The translations under genes and the position numbers were made by a program. Below, one piece after another: positions 44,650 through 53,938 of a stretch of DNA of 64,000 bases. A model generated the notes under the pieces. That model ran no database searches. It was given only the letters and a program-made list of their open reading frames with translations, and was not told the DNA's origin. Where the stretch lies: NCBI RefSeq assembly GCF_002284575.1, contig NZ_NPKJ01000058.1, forward strand, positions 31,774-95,773. The letters are read 5' to 3'. Source of the DNA: Mesorhizobium temperatum (lineage in GTDB: Bacteria; Pseudomonadota; Alphaproteobacteria; Rhizobiales; Rhizobiaceae). The first letter of the stretch is position 1; each line of letters opens with the position of its first letter.

Positions 44650-46737
44650 ATGACGGCTGAAGCAGCACGCAGCGATAGGCACGGCGTCAGGCAGGGCGCG
44701 GCAATGGCGGCTGTCCATGTCGTTCGCCGGCTTCGCGAAGCCGGCGACTGGCAGCGCGAGATGGACAGCATTCTTGAAACGCTTTGCGCGGCGATGGATT
44801 GCCAGCGCGGCATCCTGTTTCGGCTGCGCGAACTGCCCGGCCAGGGCTTTGCCCAGTCGGTCTCGGCTTACTGGATCGACCCCCGTTTTGGCGGCGAACT
44901 GGCGTCACCAACGGTGATAATGCAGTCGGTTGTCAATTCTGACCCACTGCTGGAACGGTTGGCGGAGGACGAACGGCAAGGCAAGATCTTCGCCGGACAC
45001 ACGCGCGACCTCGAAGGCTTTCTGAGAACCGACTTCGAAAAGCAGCGCATCAAGTCGTTCCTGTCGGTGTCGGTCTTTGCGCATGGCCATTTGTGGGGCA
45101 CGCTGGCGGTCAACGACTGCGTGAACGAGCGCGAATGGACCGACGAGGAAGAGGCAACACTGCACATCGTGGCGCTGGCCATCGGCGACGCCATCGAACG
45201 ATCGCTTTCCGATGCCCATGCCAGCGAAGTCATCCGCCGCACCATGCTGCAGGCCTCGCTCGACGCCATCATCGTCATCGACGAGACCGGTTCGATCATC
45301 GAATTCAATCCAGCCGCCGAAAAGATGTTCGGCTACCAGCGCAGCAACATCCTCGGCAAGGACCTGCTCGACACCGTCGTTCCGGAATATTATCGCAAGG
45401 GCTATGTGTCGGGCGCCGAATACATGTCGGGCCGCGGCGCGCCGATGGTCGGCCAGCGGATCGAGACGGTCACCCAGAATGCGGCCGGCGAGGTCTTTCC
45501 GATCGAACTGACGGCGACCGAGATGCGGGTCGCCGACCGCCGCCTGATCTTCGGCTCGATTCGCGACCTTCGCGATAAATTGCGCGCCGAGGAGGAGATC
45601 GGCCGCCAGCGCGAAAAGCTGCACCAGAATGAGAAGATGGCGGCGATGGGTTCGCTGCTTGCCGGCGTGTCACACGAGCTCAACAACCCGCTTGCCGTGG
45701 TCGTCGCCCAATCGACGCTGTTGCACGAGTTCGCTTCAGACCCGCAGACCAAGGTGCGCGCCGAAAAGGTGCGCGCCGCCGCAGAGCGCTGCGGCCGCAT
45801 CGTCAAGAGCTTCCTCTCCATGGTCCGCCTGCATCCGGCGTCACAGGCCGAGACCGACCTCAACCAGGTGGTCCGCGCGGCACTCGAAGTGACTGCCTAC
45901 GGCGCGAGGTCGACCGGCATCATTATCGATACCGATTTCGCCAGCGGCCCGCTGCTGGCCATGGCCGACGCCGACCATGTGACGCAAGTGGCCGCCAACT
46001 TCCTCATCAACAGCCAGCACGCTCTGGCCGGCATCGGCGGCGACCGGCTGATCAAGGTTCGCACGTTTCGCAGCGATCGCGGCAATCCCTGTTTCTCGGT
46101 CGAGGACAACGGGCTGGGCGTGCCGGAAGCGATACGCTCTCGCATCTTCGAATCGTATTTCACCACCAAGCCGGTCGGCGTCGGCACCGGCATCGGCCTG
46201 TCGATCTCAAAATCGATCATCGAACGGCACAATGGCAATGTCTGGTTCGAGGAAGTTCTGCCGCGGGGCGCCCGTTTCGTCGTCCAGTTGCCGGCGATCT
46301 CCGCCGGCGCGGCCGCCGCCGGCGAAACCCCGTCGCGCTCGAGCGGATTGCGCCATGCGCTGATCATCGACGACGAGCCGGATGTCGCGGCGTCGCTGTC
46401 CGACATTCTGGAATTGATGGGCATCAAGTCGCGAGTCGTGCCGGCCTGGGAATCGGCCGCTGCGACATTGACCGGCCACATGCCACCGGACATCGTCTTT
46501 TCCGATCTGCGCATGCCCGGCACCAGCGGCATATCAGTCTATCGCGAATTGCTCGCCGAAAAGCCCGATCTGGCGCGGCGCTTCGTTCTGGTCACCGGCG
46601 ACCTGATCGGAGCGAAAGCCGAAATCGAGGCGTTGCCCGCGCCGCAGCGTCCGCAGATCCTGGAAAAGCCGTTCAGCACGCTGGACGTGCGCGGCGTGCT
46701 GTCTGCCATTGCCGAGCAGGCCGCATTGGGCAGCTAG
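44650..46737 (+). CDS. Hybrid sensor histidine kinase, GAF-PAS-HisKA-HATPase-receiver
   Basis: 695 residues with no membrane segment, so cytosolic. GAF about residues 35-185, PAS about 195-310 (AIIVIDETGSIIEFNPAAEKMFGY), HisKA with phospho-His 342 in GVSHELNNPL, HATPase_c with VEDNGLGVP and GTGIGLSISKSI, and a C-terminal receiver (IIDDEPD; phospho-Asp in VFSDLRMPG; LEKPFS). Probably phosphorylates the OmpR-type regulator encoded just upstream. The signal is likely an intracellular ligand. Confidence 0.92.
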   Translation: MTAEAARSDRHGVRQGAAMAAVHVVRRLREAGDWQREMDSILETLCAAMDCQRGILFRLRELPGQGFAQSVSAYWIDPRFGGELASPTVIMQSVVNSDPLLERLAEDERQGKIFAGHTRDLEGFLRTDFEKQRIKSFLSVSVFAHGHLWGTLAVNDCVNEREWTDEEEATLHIVALAIGDAIERSLSDAHASEVIRRTMLQASLDAIIVIDETGSIIEFNPAAEKMFGYQRSNILGKDLLDTVVPEYYRKGYVSGAEYMSGRGAPMVGQRIETVTQNAAGEVFPIELTATEMRVADRRLIFGSIRDLRDKLRAEEEIGRQREKLHQNEKMAAMGSLLAGVSHELNNPLAVVVAQSTLLHEFASDPQTKVRAEKVRAAAERCGRIVKSFLSMVRLHPASQAETDLNQVVRAALEVTAYGARSTGIIIDTDFASGPLLAMADADHVTQVAANFLINSQHALAGIGGDRLIKVRTFRSDRGNPCFSVEDNGLGVPEAIRSRIFESYFTTKPVGVGTGIGLSISKSIIERHNGNVWFEEVLPRGARFVVQLPAISAGAAAAGETPSRSSGLRHALIIDDEPDVAASLSDILELMGIKSRVVPAWESAAATLTGHMPPDIVFSDLRMPGTSGISVYRELLAEKPDLARRFVLVTGDLIGAKAEIEALPAPQRPQILEKPFSTLDVRGVLSAIAEQAALGS

Positions 46738-46800
46738 AACTTCGGACTGGTGGAAATCGGTTTTTGAAAAAATCCGATGCTCAAACAAGGGCTAGAGTCC
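46738..46800. repeat. Palindromic intergenic repeat, copy 3 (degenerate)
   Basis: Contains gtggaaatcggtttttgaaa and gatgctcaaacaa, matching in order the gtggaa-ccggtttt and gatcatgctcaaacaa parts of the copy at 4288, but with eroded palindromic arms. Confidence 0.5.
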
Positions 46801-46803
46801 AGA

Positions 46804-46838
46804 GAAAAAAGACTCCCGGCCGAGGATGCGGCGGGAGC
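46804..46838 (-). terminator. Rho-independent terminator for the 46872 gene
   Basis: Read on the minus strand, GCTCCCGCC and GGCCGGGAGT form a GC-rich hairpin followed by T6C. It lies 34 bp after the stop of the minus-strand gene. Confidence 0.75.
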
Positions 46839-46871
46839 CTGCCTAGAGCGCTGGAGGGTCGCTCGGGGGGG

Positions 46872-47279
46872 TCAAAAAACGTTCGGCGTATCGGTCAGCG
46901 GCGCGGCATTGGCAATCACGCGGACCACGCGAGCCTTGTGAATGCCGGACTGCTCGGCGATGACGCGCAGGCAGTCCGCACTTTCGGCGCCCCAGGCCTG
47001 CCCCTTGCAGGCAAAATCGATCTCCGGCATCGGCAGGCGCGCGGTCTTTGTCGTGGTCGGCGCGCCGTCGACGATGTTTGCCGGCGGGTTCAGTGAAGCA
47101 AAGGCTGGACCAACCGTCGGCGCGAAGGCCATGCCGACGAACGCGACGGCGCCCAGCACCACGAACAGCGCCATCGGATGGTCGTTGGCGCGCCGGCGCA
47201 GCGCCAGCTTCGGCCGCCGATCGTTGCGCTCCGGTGCCTGCAGGCGGTCATTGTAGGCAGTCTGGATTTTCGTATGCAT
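46872..47279 (-). CDS. Small membrane-anchored protein of unknown function
   Basis: 135 residues from ATG 47279 behind AAGGGA. A basic N-terminal cytoplasmic part (PKLALRRRANDHP) precedes one membrane segment (MALFVVLGAVAFVGMAF), and the periplasmic tail carries two cysteines (DFACKGQ, SADCLRV). The pattern is common for unnamed Rhizobiales proteins. No function can be assigned. Confidence 0.7.
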   Translation of the reverse strand: MHTKIQTAYNDRLQAPERNDRRPKLALRRRANDHPMALFVVLGAVAFVGMAFAPTVGPAFASLNPPANIVDGAPTTTKTARLPMPEIDFACKGQAWGAESADCLRVIAEQSGIHKARVVRVIANAAPLTDTPNVF

Positions 47280-47555
47280 CGCCAATCCCTTCATCGATTT
47301 TCTTTTTCTGTTGAAACGAACTTAGCCGCACCCGGTAACGGACGAACGACGCACGCAAACTGACCGTGTAACAGATTTGAAACCGGAATTCGGGCAGTAC
47401 CGGGCATAATCGGTCATGCGAGGGCGAGGGAGTTCGTTGCCGAACTGTTTCATGCAGTCGCATGTTCACGGGATCAAATCACGCCGCCGCTGTGGCCCGG
47501 CGACGTCCGGTCGCCACCTTGAGACGCCTCACCTGCGACCATGAGGCGCTTGTGA

Positions 47556-48842
47556 CTATTGCGGATTAAATTCCGAGAGGATTTTCTGTGCAGCAATGCG
47601 CCCAGCCACGATTGCGCCTTCGACATAGCCCGGAAATGACGGCGACAATTCCGAGGATGCGAAATACACTGGCGGCGCGCCGGCCAGGATGGTTTGCTCG
47701 GCGTCGGTGGCACTCGTATCGATGATGAGATCGCTGTAGCCGCCGCCGCTCCAGCGATCATCGGTCCAGTCGCGACAGCTGAAATCGGTGAAGCTGCCTG
47801 CGTCCGTGCCGAGCGCCTCCTTGAGCCGCGCCGTAACCTCCGCGCGCAACGCGGCATCTCCCAATTCCCGCCAGCGTAGGGCAAGCGGCCCGCCGACGAA
47901 GACGACCAACGCAGGGTGGCCGCCATCCTTGCTGACGTCACAGGCAAAAAGTGCCGGCGGATCGCGCCACATCACCATGCCGCTCAAGCCCTTGGCGCGC
48001 CAAAAGGCTGTGGGGTAGCGCACCTGCATTTTGATCACCGCGCCGCTTTGCCAGACACCGAGGGCCTTTTCCAAGGCAACCGGCAGCGCCGGCGCGAAAT
48101 CCAGCTTCGAAGCCATCATCGGCGGCATGGCGATCAGCGCCATTCGCGCCGTGATCGAGCCCGTCGTCGACGCGAGACGAACGCCTCCCAGTCTGCGCTC
48201 GATCGTTCTGACCGGCGTGTTCAATCGCAGGCGGTCGCCGAGATCCTCAGCCAGATCATCCGCCAGAGACTGCATGGTTTCGTGCACGAAATACTGCAGC
48301 TCCGACACCTCATTGGTGATACGGCGGTCATTGTCGATGAGGTGCCAAAGCGGCAGTTTTTCGAGCGCCTGGCACCACAGGCCCTCGATCATCGAGCGAA
48401 AAACCGCCTTGGCCTCACCGGGATCGTTCTGGCGATCGAGCCATGCGGCGACGGTCAAGCCGGCAATAGTCGGATCGCCCGGTGCAATCGCGTTCATGCG
48501 GTCGCGGATCGCCATCGAGGTGTAGTAGATTCGCTCGGCTTCCTTTTCGCCCGTCAGCGGCTGGGCAATGACATCGCCCTTAACATAGGTCTTGACCAAC
48601 GTCTTACCGCGCGTTCGCACCAGGGCCATCAGTTCCGGCATGTCCTCGCACAGGAACTGACCGCCGCTGTCGATCAGCTCGCCAAGCCCATTCCACTTGG
48701 ACTCGACCCGCCCTCCGACGCGGCCGCGCGCCTCGAGCAGCACAAAATCAATGCCGGCCTTGTTCAATTCATGCGCGGCTGACAGGCCGGTAAAGCCGGC
48801 GCCGACGATGGCGACATCGGTTCGTACGGTCTGGCGCTTCAA
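47556..48842 (-). CDS. FAD-dependent amine oxidase family protein
   Basis: 428 residues. N-terminal dinucleotide motif VAIVGAGFTGLSAAHEL and the LLEARGRVGGRV motif of flavin monoamine oxidases; the C-terminal FAD contact region is SELSPSFPGYVEGAIVAGR. It should oxidise an amine with release of hydrogen peroxide and aldehyde. Substrate unknown. No transporter or dehydrogenase partner adjoins it. Confidence 0.9.
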   Translation of the reverse strand: MKRQTVRTDVAIVGAGFTGLSAAHELNKAGIDFVLLEARGRVGGRVESKWNGLGELIDSGGQFLCEDMPELMALVRTRGKTLVKTYVKGDVIAQPLTGEKEAERIYYTSMAIRDRMNAIAPGDPTIAGLTVAAWLDRQNDPGEAKAVFRSMIEGLWCQALEKLPLWHLIDNDRRITNEVSELQYFVHETMQSLADDLAEDLGDRLRLNTPVRTIERRLGGVRLASTTGSITARMALIAMPPMMASKLDFAPALPVALEKALGVWQSGAVIKMQVRYPTAFWRAKGLSGMVMWRDPPALFACDVSKDGGHPALVVFVGGPLALRWRELGDAALRAEVTARLKEALGTDAGSFTDFSCRDWTDDRWSGGGYSDLIIDTSATDAEQTILAGAPPVYFASSELSPSFPGYVEGAIVAGRIAAQKILSEFNPQ

Positions 48843-48978
48843 GAGCCGGCCCTGAAGTTCTCGAAGTCCGCAATCATCCGCGGCTTGAGCTCCGGAGACA
48901 ACGGTCTTGTCGAGATCATCAAAACCCCGCTCGATCGATATATTGCAGGTCGCTGGCTACTCTGCCGGGCGACACGCT

Positions 48979-50037
48979 TTACCCGATGGTCTTTTCCAGC
49001 ATACTGATCCAGTTGCGATAGGCGATCTTCTCGATCAGCGCGCGACCGAAGCCGCGCTCGGCGAACGCATCGAGCAGCTTCGGCAGGCCGGTGACGTCGC
49101 CGATCACGGCCGGGATCATGGCGCCGTCGAAATCGGACCCGAGGCCGACGCCGTCTTCGCCCAGCGCCTGCAGCAGTGAATCGACATGGCGCACCATGAT
49201 GTCGAGACTGGTATCGGCATTCATCCTGCCGTCCTCGCGCAAAAACCCGGTGGCGAAATTCAGTCCGACCATGCCACCCGACTCACGGATCGCGCCGAGC
49301 TGCCAGTCGGTGAGGTTGCGGGAATGGCCGCAGATCGCATGGACGTTCGAGTGGGTCGCCACCAGCGGTGCGTCGCTGATCTCGGCGACGTCGCGAAACC
49401 CCTTTTCGTTGAGGTGCGAAAGATCGACCATGATGCCGAGCTGGTTGCAGGCCTTGACCAGTGCCTTGCCGGCATCGGTCAGGCCAGGTCCGGTGTCGGG
49501 CGTCGACGGGAAACGGAACGGCACGCCGTGGCCGAAAGCGTTCGGGCGGCTCCAGACGATGCCGAGCGAGCGCAAGCCGGCCGCATGCAGCACGTCGAGC
49601 ATCGTCAGTTCGGGGTCGATCGCCTCAACGCCTTCTATATGGAACACCGCCGCGACCGACCCTTGCGCCATCGCGTTTCGCACGTCGCCGGCGCTGCGGC
49701 AGACGGTGAGCGCCGACGCTCGTTCCAGCCTGAACAGGATCGAGGTCATGGCGATGGTGGAAGCGAGCGCGTCGGCGCGCGGAAGCTCGGGCGGCAACGG
49801 CTCAGTATCGCTCGGCGCAGGTGGAACCGTACTGCGCTTGGATTTCTCGACCGGCGGCGGAAAAATCGCGAACATGCCGCCGGCAAAGCCGGCTTTTTTC
49901 GCACGCGGCAGGTCGATGTGGCCACCCGATGTTCCCTCGATGAACAGCTTTTCGACATCCGCGTCCTTCGACTGATGGAGCCTGAGCAGCGTATCGTTGT
50001 GGCCGTCGAAGACGGGAACAAGATCGGTTTCGGTCAT
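48979..50037 (-). CDS. Membrane (renal) dipeptidase, peptidase family M19
   Basis: 352 residues from ATG 50037. Zinc ligands: DGHNDTLLRLH (His, Asp), the bridging Glu in FHIEGVEA, and His residues in DLSHLNEKG and ATHSNVHAICGHSRN; the GLGSDFDG motif closes the barrel. It hydrolyses dipeptides, often with D-residues, and sometimes beta-lactams. No signal peptide is apparent, so cytosolic. Confidence 0.92.
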   Translation of the reverse strand: MTETDLVPVFDGHNDTLLRLHQSKDADVEKLFIEGTSGGHIDLPRAKKAGFAGGMFAIFPPPVEKSKRSTVPPAPSDTEPLPPELPRADALASTIAMTSILFRLERASALTVCRSAGDVRNAMAQGSVAAVFHIEGVEAIDPELTMLDVLHAAGLRSLGIVWSRPNAFGHGVPFRFPSTPDTGPGLTDAGKALVKACNQLGIMVDLSHLNEKGFRDVAEISDAPLVATHSNVHAICGHSRNLTDWQLGAIRESGGMVGLNFATGFLREDGRMNADTSLDIMVRHVDSLLQALGEDGVGLGSDFDGAMIPAVIGDVTGLPKLLDAFAERGFGRALIEKIAYRNWISMLEKTIG

Positions 50038-50220
50038 CAAGGGATCATTCGGTTCGATTGGTCGGGCGGCAATATACCTACTTAGGCAAGGCAATACCCA
50101 CTAGGCAAGACAACCCACTGGGTAGGACGGGCGATCTGCGCAAATGCCACAGCGATGCCCGCCCTTGGCTGCCCGCCCTCAACCGTCACTGCGGGCTAAG
50201 GCCTGTGGGTAGGACCAGCG

Positions 50221-50520
50221 CTATTGCTTCAGCACGTCGGCCCATTCCGGGTGACGATGGAACTGGGCATTGGCGAACGGACAAAGCGGGATGATCTTCT
50301 TGCCCGCCGCGCGCGCGTCCTCGACGGCGCGGGTAACGAGGCGAAGCCCCGCGCCCTGGCCGCGAAACGCATCCGGCACCTCGGTGTGGTCGATGATGAT
50401 CTGGTGCTCGCCGATCTTGGTGAAGGTCATCTCCGCCTCGGCGCCATCAGGCCCGCGCAAGAGATAACGGCCCTTGGAACCGCGATCCTCCAGTTCGATC
50501 TCCGGCAATTGGTCAAGCAT
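50221..50520 (-). CDS. Small GNAT-family N-acetyltransferase (NATD1/YjdJ type)
   Basis: 99 residues: a minimal acetyltransferase with the acetyl-CoA loop in DAFRGQGAGLRLVTRAV and the terminal motif IIPLCPFANAQFHRHPEW, diagnostic for this subgroup. Substrate unknown. It follows the esterase gene by 3 bp and is probably in one operon with it and the dioxygenase. Confidence 0.88.
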   Translation of the reverse strand: MLDQLPEIELEDRGSKGRYLLRGPDGAEAEMTFTKIGEHQIIIDHTEVPDAFRGQGAGLRLVTRAVEDARAAGKKIIPLCPFANAQFHRHPEWADVLKQ

Positions 50521-50523
50521 TGC

Positions 50524-51147
50524 TTACGCTCCTTCCACCGGCGTAGCGGACAGGAACCGCCGCGCCGCCTCGATCTCGTTCGACTGCACCTCATGGCCGC
50601 CGTCGTGCCACTCCACTGTGACATCGGCGCCATCGGCGCGCAAATAGGCTTCGAGCCGAGCGGTCAGCTTGGGCGGACAGATCGGATCGCGCCTGCCTGC
50701 TGTGACCAGGATGCGGCGGCCGGCGAGACTTCCCTCGATTTCCGGCTCGAACGGAATCAGCGGATGCATCAGCACCGCCGCATCGAACAGAGAGGGCGCC
50801 GCGAACACCACCGAGGCCAGGATGTTGGCGCCGTTGGAATAGCCGAGGCCAAGCACCGACGAGGGCTTTGCCGCCTCGACATGTGCCTTGACGAAGCCGA
50901 CCATCTTGTCCGTCGCCCGCGCCAGGTCGTCCATGTCGTAGACGCCCTCGCCGGTGCGGCGAAAGAAGCGCGCCGCTCCGTGTTCCGAGACATCGCCGCG
51001 CGGCGAGACGATGGTCGCCTGCGGCGCGAGATCACGCCCGAGCGATAGAAGCTGGCTCTCGTCGGCCCCGGTGCCATGGAAGACGAAGAGCAGCGATCCA
51101 TCAGGCGAACCGGGCAGTGTCTTGTAGATGTAAGCGTCCTTGCGCAT
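50524..51147 (-). CDS. Carboxylesterase/phospholipase-like hydrolase (MhqD-like)
   Basis: 207 residues. Nucleophile elbow GLGYSNGANI (Ser), Asp in AGRRDPICPP and His in WHDGGHEV complete the triad. Its gene lies 10 bp after an MhqO-like dioxygenase gene; a comparable esterase/dioxygenase pair (mhqD/mhqO) in Bacillus subtilis answers to quinones and catechols, which suggests a role in aromatic or quinone detoxification here. Confidence 0.85.
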   Translation of the reverse strand: MRKDAYIYKTLPGSPDGSLLFVFHGTGADESQLLSLGRDLAPQATIVSPRGDVSEHGAARFFRRTGEGVYDMDDLARATDKMVGFVKAHVEAAKPSSVLGLGYSNGANILASVVFAAPSLFDAAVLMHPLIPFEPEIEGSLAGRRILVTAGRRDPICPPKLTARLEAYLRADGADVTVEWHDGGHEVQSNEIEAARRFLSATPVEGA

Positions 51148-51157
51148 GGCCTTGTCC

Positions 51158-52090
51158 TCAGCCTTCCAGCTTTTGCAAATGTTGCTCGAGATAGGGCCTC
51201 AGATGCTGGTGCTGCGACGGCAGCTTCAGCGCCTCGCCGAGATGGGCGGTGTCCTCGTCGCGGTCGAAGCCCGGCTCGTTGGTGGCGACTTCGAACAGCA
51301 CGCCGCCCGGCGTGCGGAAATAGATCGCCCAGAAATAGTCACGATCGATCACCGGCGTCACCTGATAGCCGGTGTCGATCAGCGCCTTGCGCACTTCGAG
51401 CTGCTTGGCGCGGTTTTCGACGGCGAAGGCGACGTGGTGGACGGAGCCGGCGCCGAGATCGGCAAAAGCGGCGCCCGGCAGCGATTCGATGTCGACGATA
51501 TTGGCGCCGTTGCCGTTCTTCACCGCCAGCCTTTTTACACTGCCGGATGTGTCGACTTCTTCATAGCCCATGAATTTCAGCAACTCTTCCGTGGCGCCGC
51601 CATCCTTCAGCCTGAGCGACACCGAGTGAAAGCCGCGGATCGCCTCGTCGGAGGGAACATCGCCCTTCGCCCACGGCGTACGGGTGTCGGCCTTGTTCTC
51701 GACCAGCGCAAACCCGTCGCCGTCGGGACCGGCGAAGCCAAGGCGCTTCTCGCCGAAGCTCTCGTCGCGCGAGAGGCCGGCGACGCCCTCATCGGCAAAA
51801 CGCTTTTCCCAATAGGCAAGCGTGCCTTCGGGCACCGAATAGATCGTGGTGCCGACTTCGCCGACGCCGTGGCGGCCCTTGCCGATGTTGGGGAACGGAA
51901 AATAGGTCATCACCGAACCGGGCGTGCCGACCTCGTCGGCATAGTAGAGATGGTAGACATCCGGCGCGTCGAAATTGACGGTTTTCTTGACCCGGCGCAG
52001 GCCGAGCCTTTTTGTGAAGAATTCGTTGTTCTGGCGTGCATCCCTGGCCATCGAGGTGACGTGATGCAGGCCCTTGATCTGGTCGAGCAT
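51158..52090 (-). CDS. VOC-superfamily ring-cleaving dioxygenase (MhqO/PcpA-like)
   Basis: 310 residues from ATG 52090; the frame runs further upstream without a site. Two VOC modules: GLHHVTSMARDARQNNEFF at the start, GFHSVSLRLKDGG and VHHVAFAVENR in the second half, and the metal Glu in GVLFEVATNEPG. The family cleaves hydroquinones with Fe(II). First gene of the dioxygenase-esterase-acetyltransferase operon. Confidence 0.9.
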   Translation of the reverse strand: MLDQIKGLHHVTSMARDARQNNEFFTKRLGLRRVKKTVNFDAPDVYHLYYADEVGTPGSVMTYFPFPNIGKGRHGVGEVGTTIYSVPEGTLAYWEKRFADEGVAGLSRDESFGEKRLGFAGPDGDGFALVENKADTRTPWAKGDVPSDEAIRGFHSVSLRLKDGGATEELLKFMGYEEVDTSGSVKRLAVKNGNGANIVDIESLPGAAFADLGAGSVHHVAFAVENRAKQLEVRKALIDTGYQVTPVIDRDYFWAIYFRTPGGVLFEVATNEPGFDRDEDTAHLGEALKLPSQHQHLRPYLEQHLQKLEG

Positions 52091-52201
52091 TTTCCTGCTC
52101 CTTCCCTTGTCCTGTGCGGCCCATGCCGCGCTCCACGCCAATATGAGGACCCGCCGGCCGGCGGCAAAGGCCGCAAACACAGAATGGACTGTGCTCTATA
52201 A

Positions 52202-52228
52202 GTGAACAATAAGACAATTTTTGTTCAC
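52202..52228. promoter_or_regulatory. Operator-like inverted repeat between dioxygenase and sulfatase genes
   Basis: GTGAACAA and TTGTTCAC are exact 8-bp complements separated by 11 A/T-rich bases, midway between two divergent starts. It probably binds a regulator encoded elsewhere; no regulator gene lies next to it. Confidence 0.6.
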
Positions 52229-52275
52229 CGTTTCGCGAGCACCTCAGGCTTGCGTCGCCACAAAAATTCGGCTCC

Positions 52276-53886
52276 ATGAGCGGCACGTTTTCAATGAAGG
52301 ATACAGCAGTGGTCAGAAAAGACAGACGCCTGAATGTTCTCCTGATCACCTGCGATCAGTGGCGCGGCGACTGCCTGTCGGCGGCAGGCCACAAGGTGGT
52401 GCGGACGCCGAATGCCGACGCGCTCGCCGCCGAGGGGGTATTGTTTCGGCAGCATTATGGCGGCGCGGCGCCCTGCTCGCCGGCACGCGCCTGCCTCTAC
52501 ACCGGCCTCTACCAGATGAACAACCGCGTCTGCCGCAACGGCACGCCGCTCGACGCCCGCCACGGCAACATCGCGCTCTCGGCGCGCAGCCTCGGCTATG
52601 ATCCAACGCTGTTCGGCTATACCGACGTATCGCCCGATCCGCGCACGCTGGCGCCGGGCGACCCGCGGCTGAAAAGCTACGAAGGCGTGCTGCCCGGCTT
52701 CACCGCGCGCCAACTCCTGCCGGAGCACCAGAAACCGTGGCTGTCGTGGCTCAAGGCGCGCGGCATTGATAGCGGCGCCGGCTTTCCCGACATCCATCGC
52801 CCAGCGGACGAGCTTGGAGGCACGACCGACAGCGCGGTGACCAACGCGCCGCCCGTCTACTCGAAGGACGAAACCCCAGCCGCTTTCCTGACCGGCGAAT
52901 TCCTCCGCTGGCTTGGCGAACAGGAGCGCGATACACCGTGGTTCGCGCATCTTTCCTTCCTCAGCCCGCATCCGCCGTTCATCGTGCCGGAACCCTACAA
53001 CAGCATGTATGATCCTGCCGAGGGACCGGCTTTCCACCGCGCCGTGAGCTGGCAGGCCGAGGCAGAAAGCCATCCCTACCTTGCCTACAACCTTGACCTG
53101 CAGGAGCGTTCGAATTTCCGCCCCGGTGCCGAGGGCAAGGTGCGCGATTGGGGCGACGACGATTTTGGCCGCATCCGCGCGCTCTATTACGGCATGATCT
53201 CGGAAGTCGACGCGCAGCTTGGCCGCATCTGGCAGGCGGTCAAGGCAGCGGATGCCTGGGATGACACCATCGTCGTGCTGACCTCCGACCATGCCGAAAT
53301 GATGGGCGACCATTACATGCTGGGCAAGGGCGGCTTCTTCGACGGCAGTTATCATATTCCGCTGATCGTCCGCGACCCGCGTCGCCACAAAGCGGCCGGG
53401 GCCAGCGTCGACCGCTTCACCGAGGCGGTGGACATAGCGCCGACCTTGCTCGATCTGCTTGGCGAGGAAACCCCGCCGCATCTCGACGGACAGTCGCTGA
53501 AGCCGTTCCTGGATGCCGGGGAGCCGGGGAACTGGCGCGAGGCCGCGCATTGGGAGTTCGATTTCCGCTCGGTTGCCGACGGTCATGCCGAGCGCCATTT
53601 CGGCATCGGTCCGCGCCAATGCAATCTGGCCGTTATCCGCACGAAAGAATTCAAATATGTACATTTCGGCGGCGGCCTGCCGCCGCTGCTGTTCGACCTG
53701 GAGAAGGATCGGGACGAACTAACCAATGTCGCTGCCGACCCGGCCTATCTGCCGGTCCGGCTGGAGCTTGCCGAAAGGCTGCTTGCCTGGCGGGCAGAAC
53801 ATCTCGATCAGTCGCTGGCGCTTGCCGAACTGACCGAGGATGGGGTTGCCGGCCACGTCGCAGGCCTGCCACCTTTCCAGTCATGA
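52276..53886 (+). CDS. Sulfatase-superfamily hydrolase, phosphonate monoester hydrolase-like
   Basis: 536 residues. Residues 19-30 (LNVLLITCDQWR) carry the first metal ligands; Cys 67 in APCSPARACLYTGL is the residue converted to formylglycine. TSDHAEMMGDHYMLGKGGFF gives further metal ligands. The overall pattern, notably GLYQMNNRVCRNGTPLD, DPRTLAPGDPR and KYVHFGGGLPPLLFDLEKD, resembles rhizobial phosphonate monoester hydrolases rather than plain arylsulfatases. They are promiscuous enzymes cleaving phosphonate and phosphate diesters and some sulfates. Confidence 0.88.
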   Translation: MSGTFSMKDTAVVRKDRRLNVLLITCDQWRGDCLSAAGHKVVRTPNADALAAEGVLFRQHYGGAAPCSPARACLYTGLYQMNNRVCRNGTPLDARHGNIALSARSLGYDPTLFGYTDVSPDPRTLAPGDPRLKSYEGVLPGFTARQLLPEHQKPWLSWLKARGIDSGAGFPDIHRPADELGGTTDSAVTNAPPVYSKDETPAAFLTGEFLRWLGEQERDTPWFAHLSFLSPHPPFIVPEPYNSMYDPAEGPAFHRAVSWQAEAESHPYLAYNLDLQERSNFRPGAEGKVRDWGDDDFGRIRALYYGMISEVDAQLGRIWQAVKAADAWDDTIVVLTSDHAEMMGDHYMLGKGGFFDGSYHIPLIVRDPRRHKAAGASVDRFTEAVDIAPTLLDLLGEETPPHLDGQSLKPFLDAGEPGNWREAAHWEFDFRSVADGHAERHFGIGPRQCNLAVIRTKEFKYVHFGGGLPPLLFDLEKDRDELTNVAADPAYLPVRLELAERLLAWRAEHLDQSLALAELTEDGVAGHVAGLPPFQS

Positions 53887-53925
53887 AAAAAGGCCCGCGC
53901 CGTTGCCGGCGCGGGCTTTTTTTCG
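53885..53925. terminator. Rho-independent terminator (bidirectional)
   Basis: GCCCGCGCCG-TTG-CCGGCGCGGGC hairpin with A6 on the left and T7 on the right, between the stops of the sulfatase gene and the convergent PRC-barrel gene. Confidence 0.92.
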
Positions 53926-53938
53926 TCGTTAGAGCGAA

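Noticed and set aside
50083..50117. Short imperfect duplication TAGGCAAGGCAATACCCA / TAGGCAAGACAACCCA
   Set aside because: Units differ in length and sequence, and two copies this short are weak evidence for anything functional.
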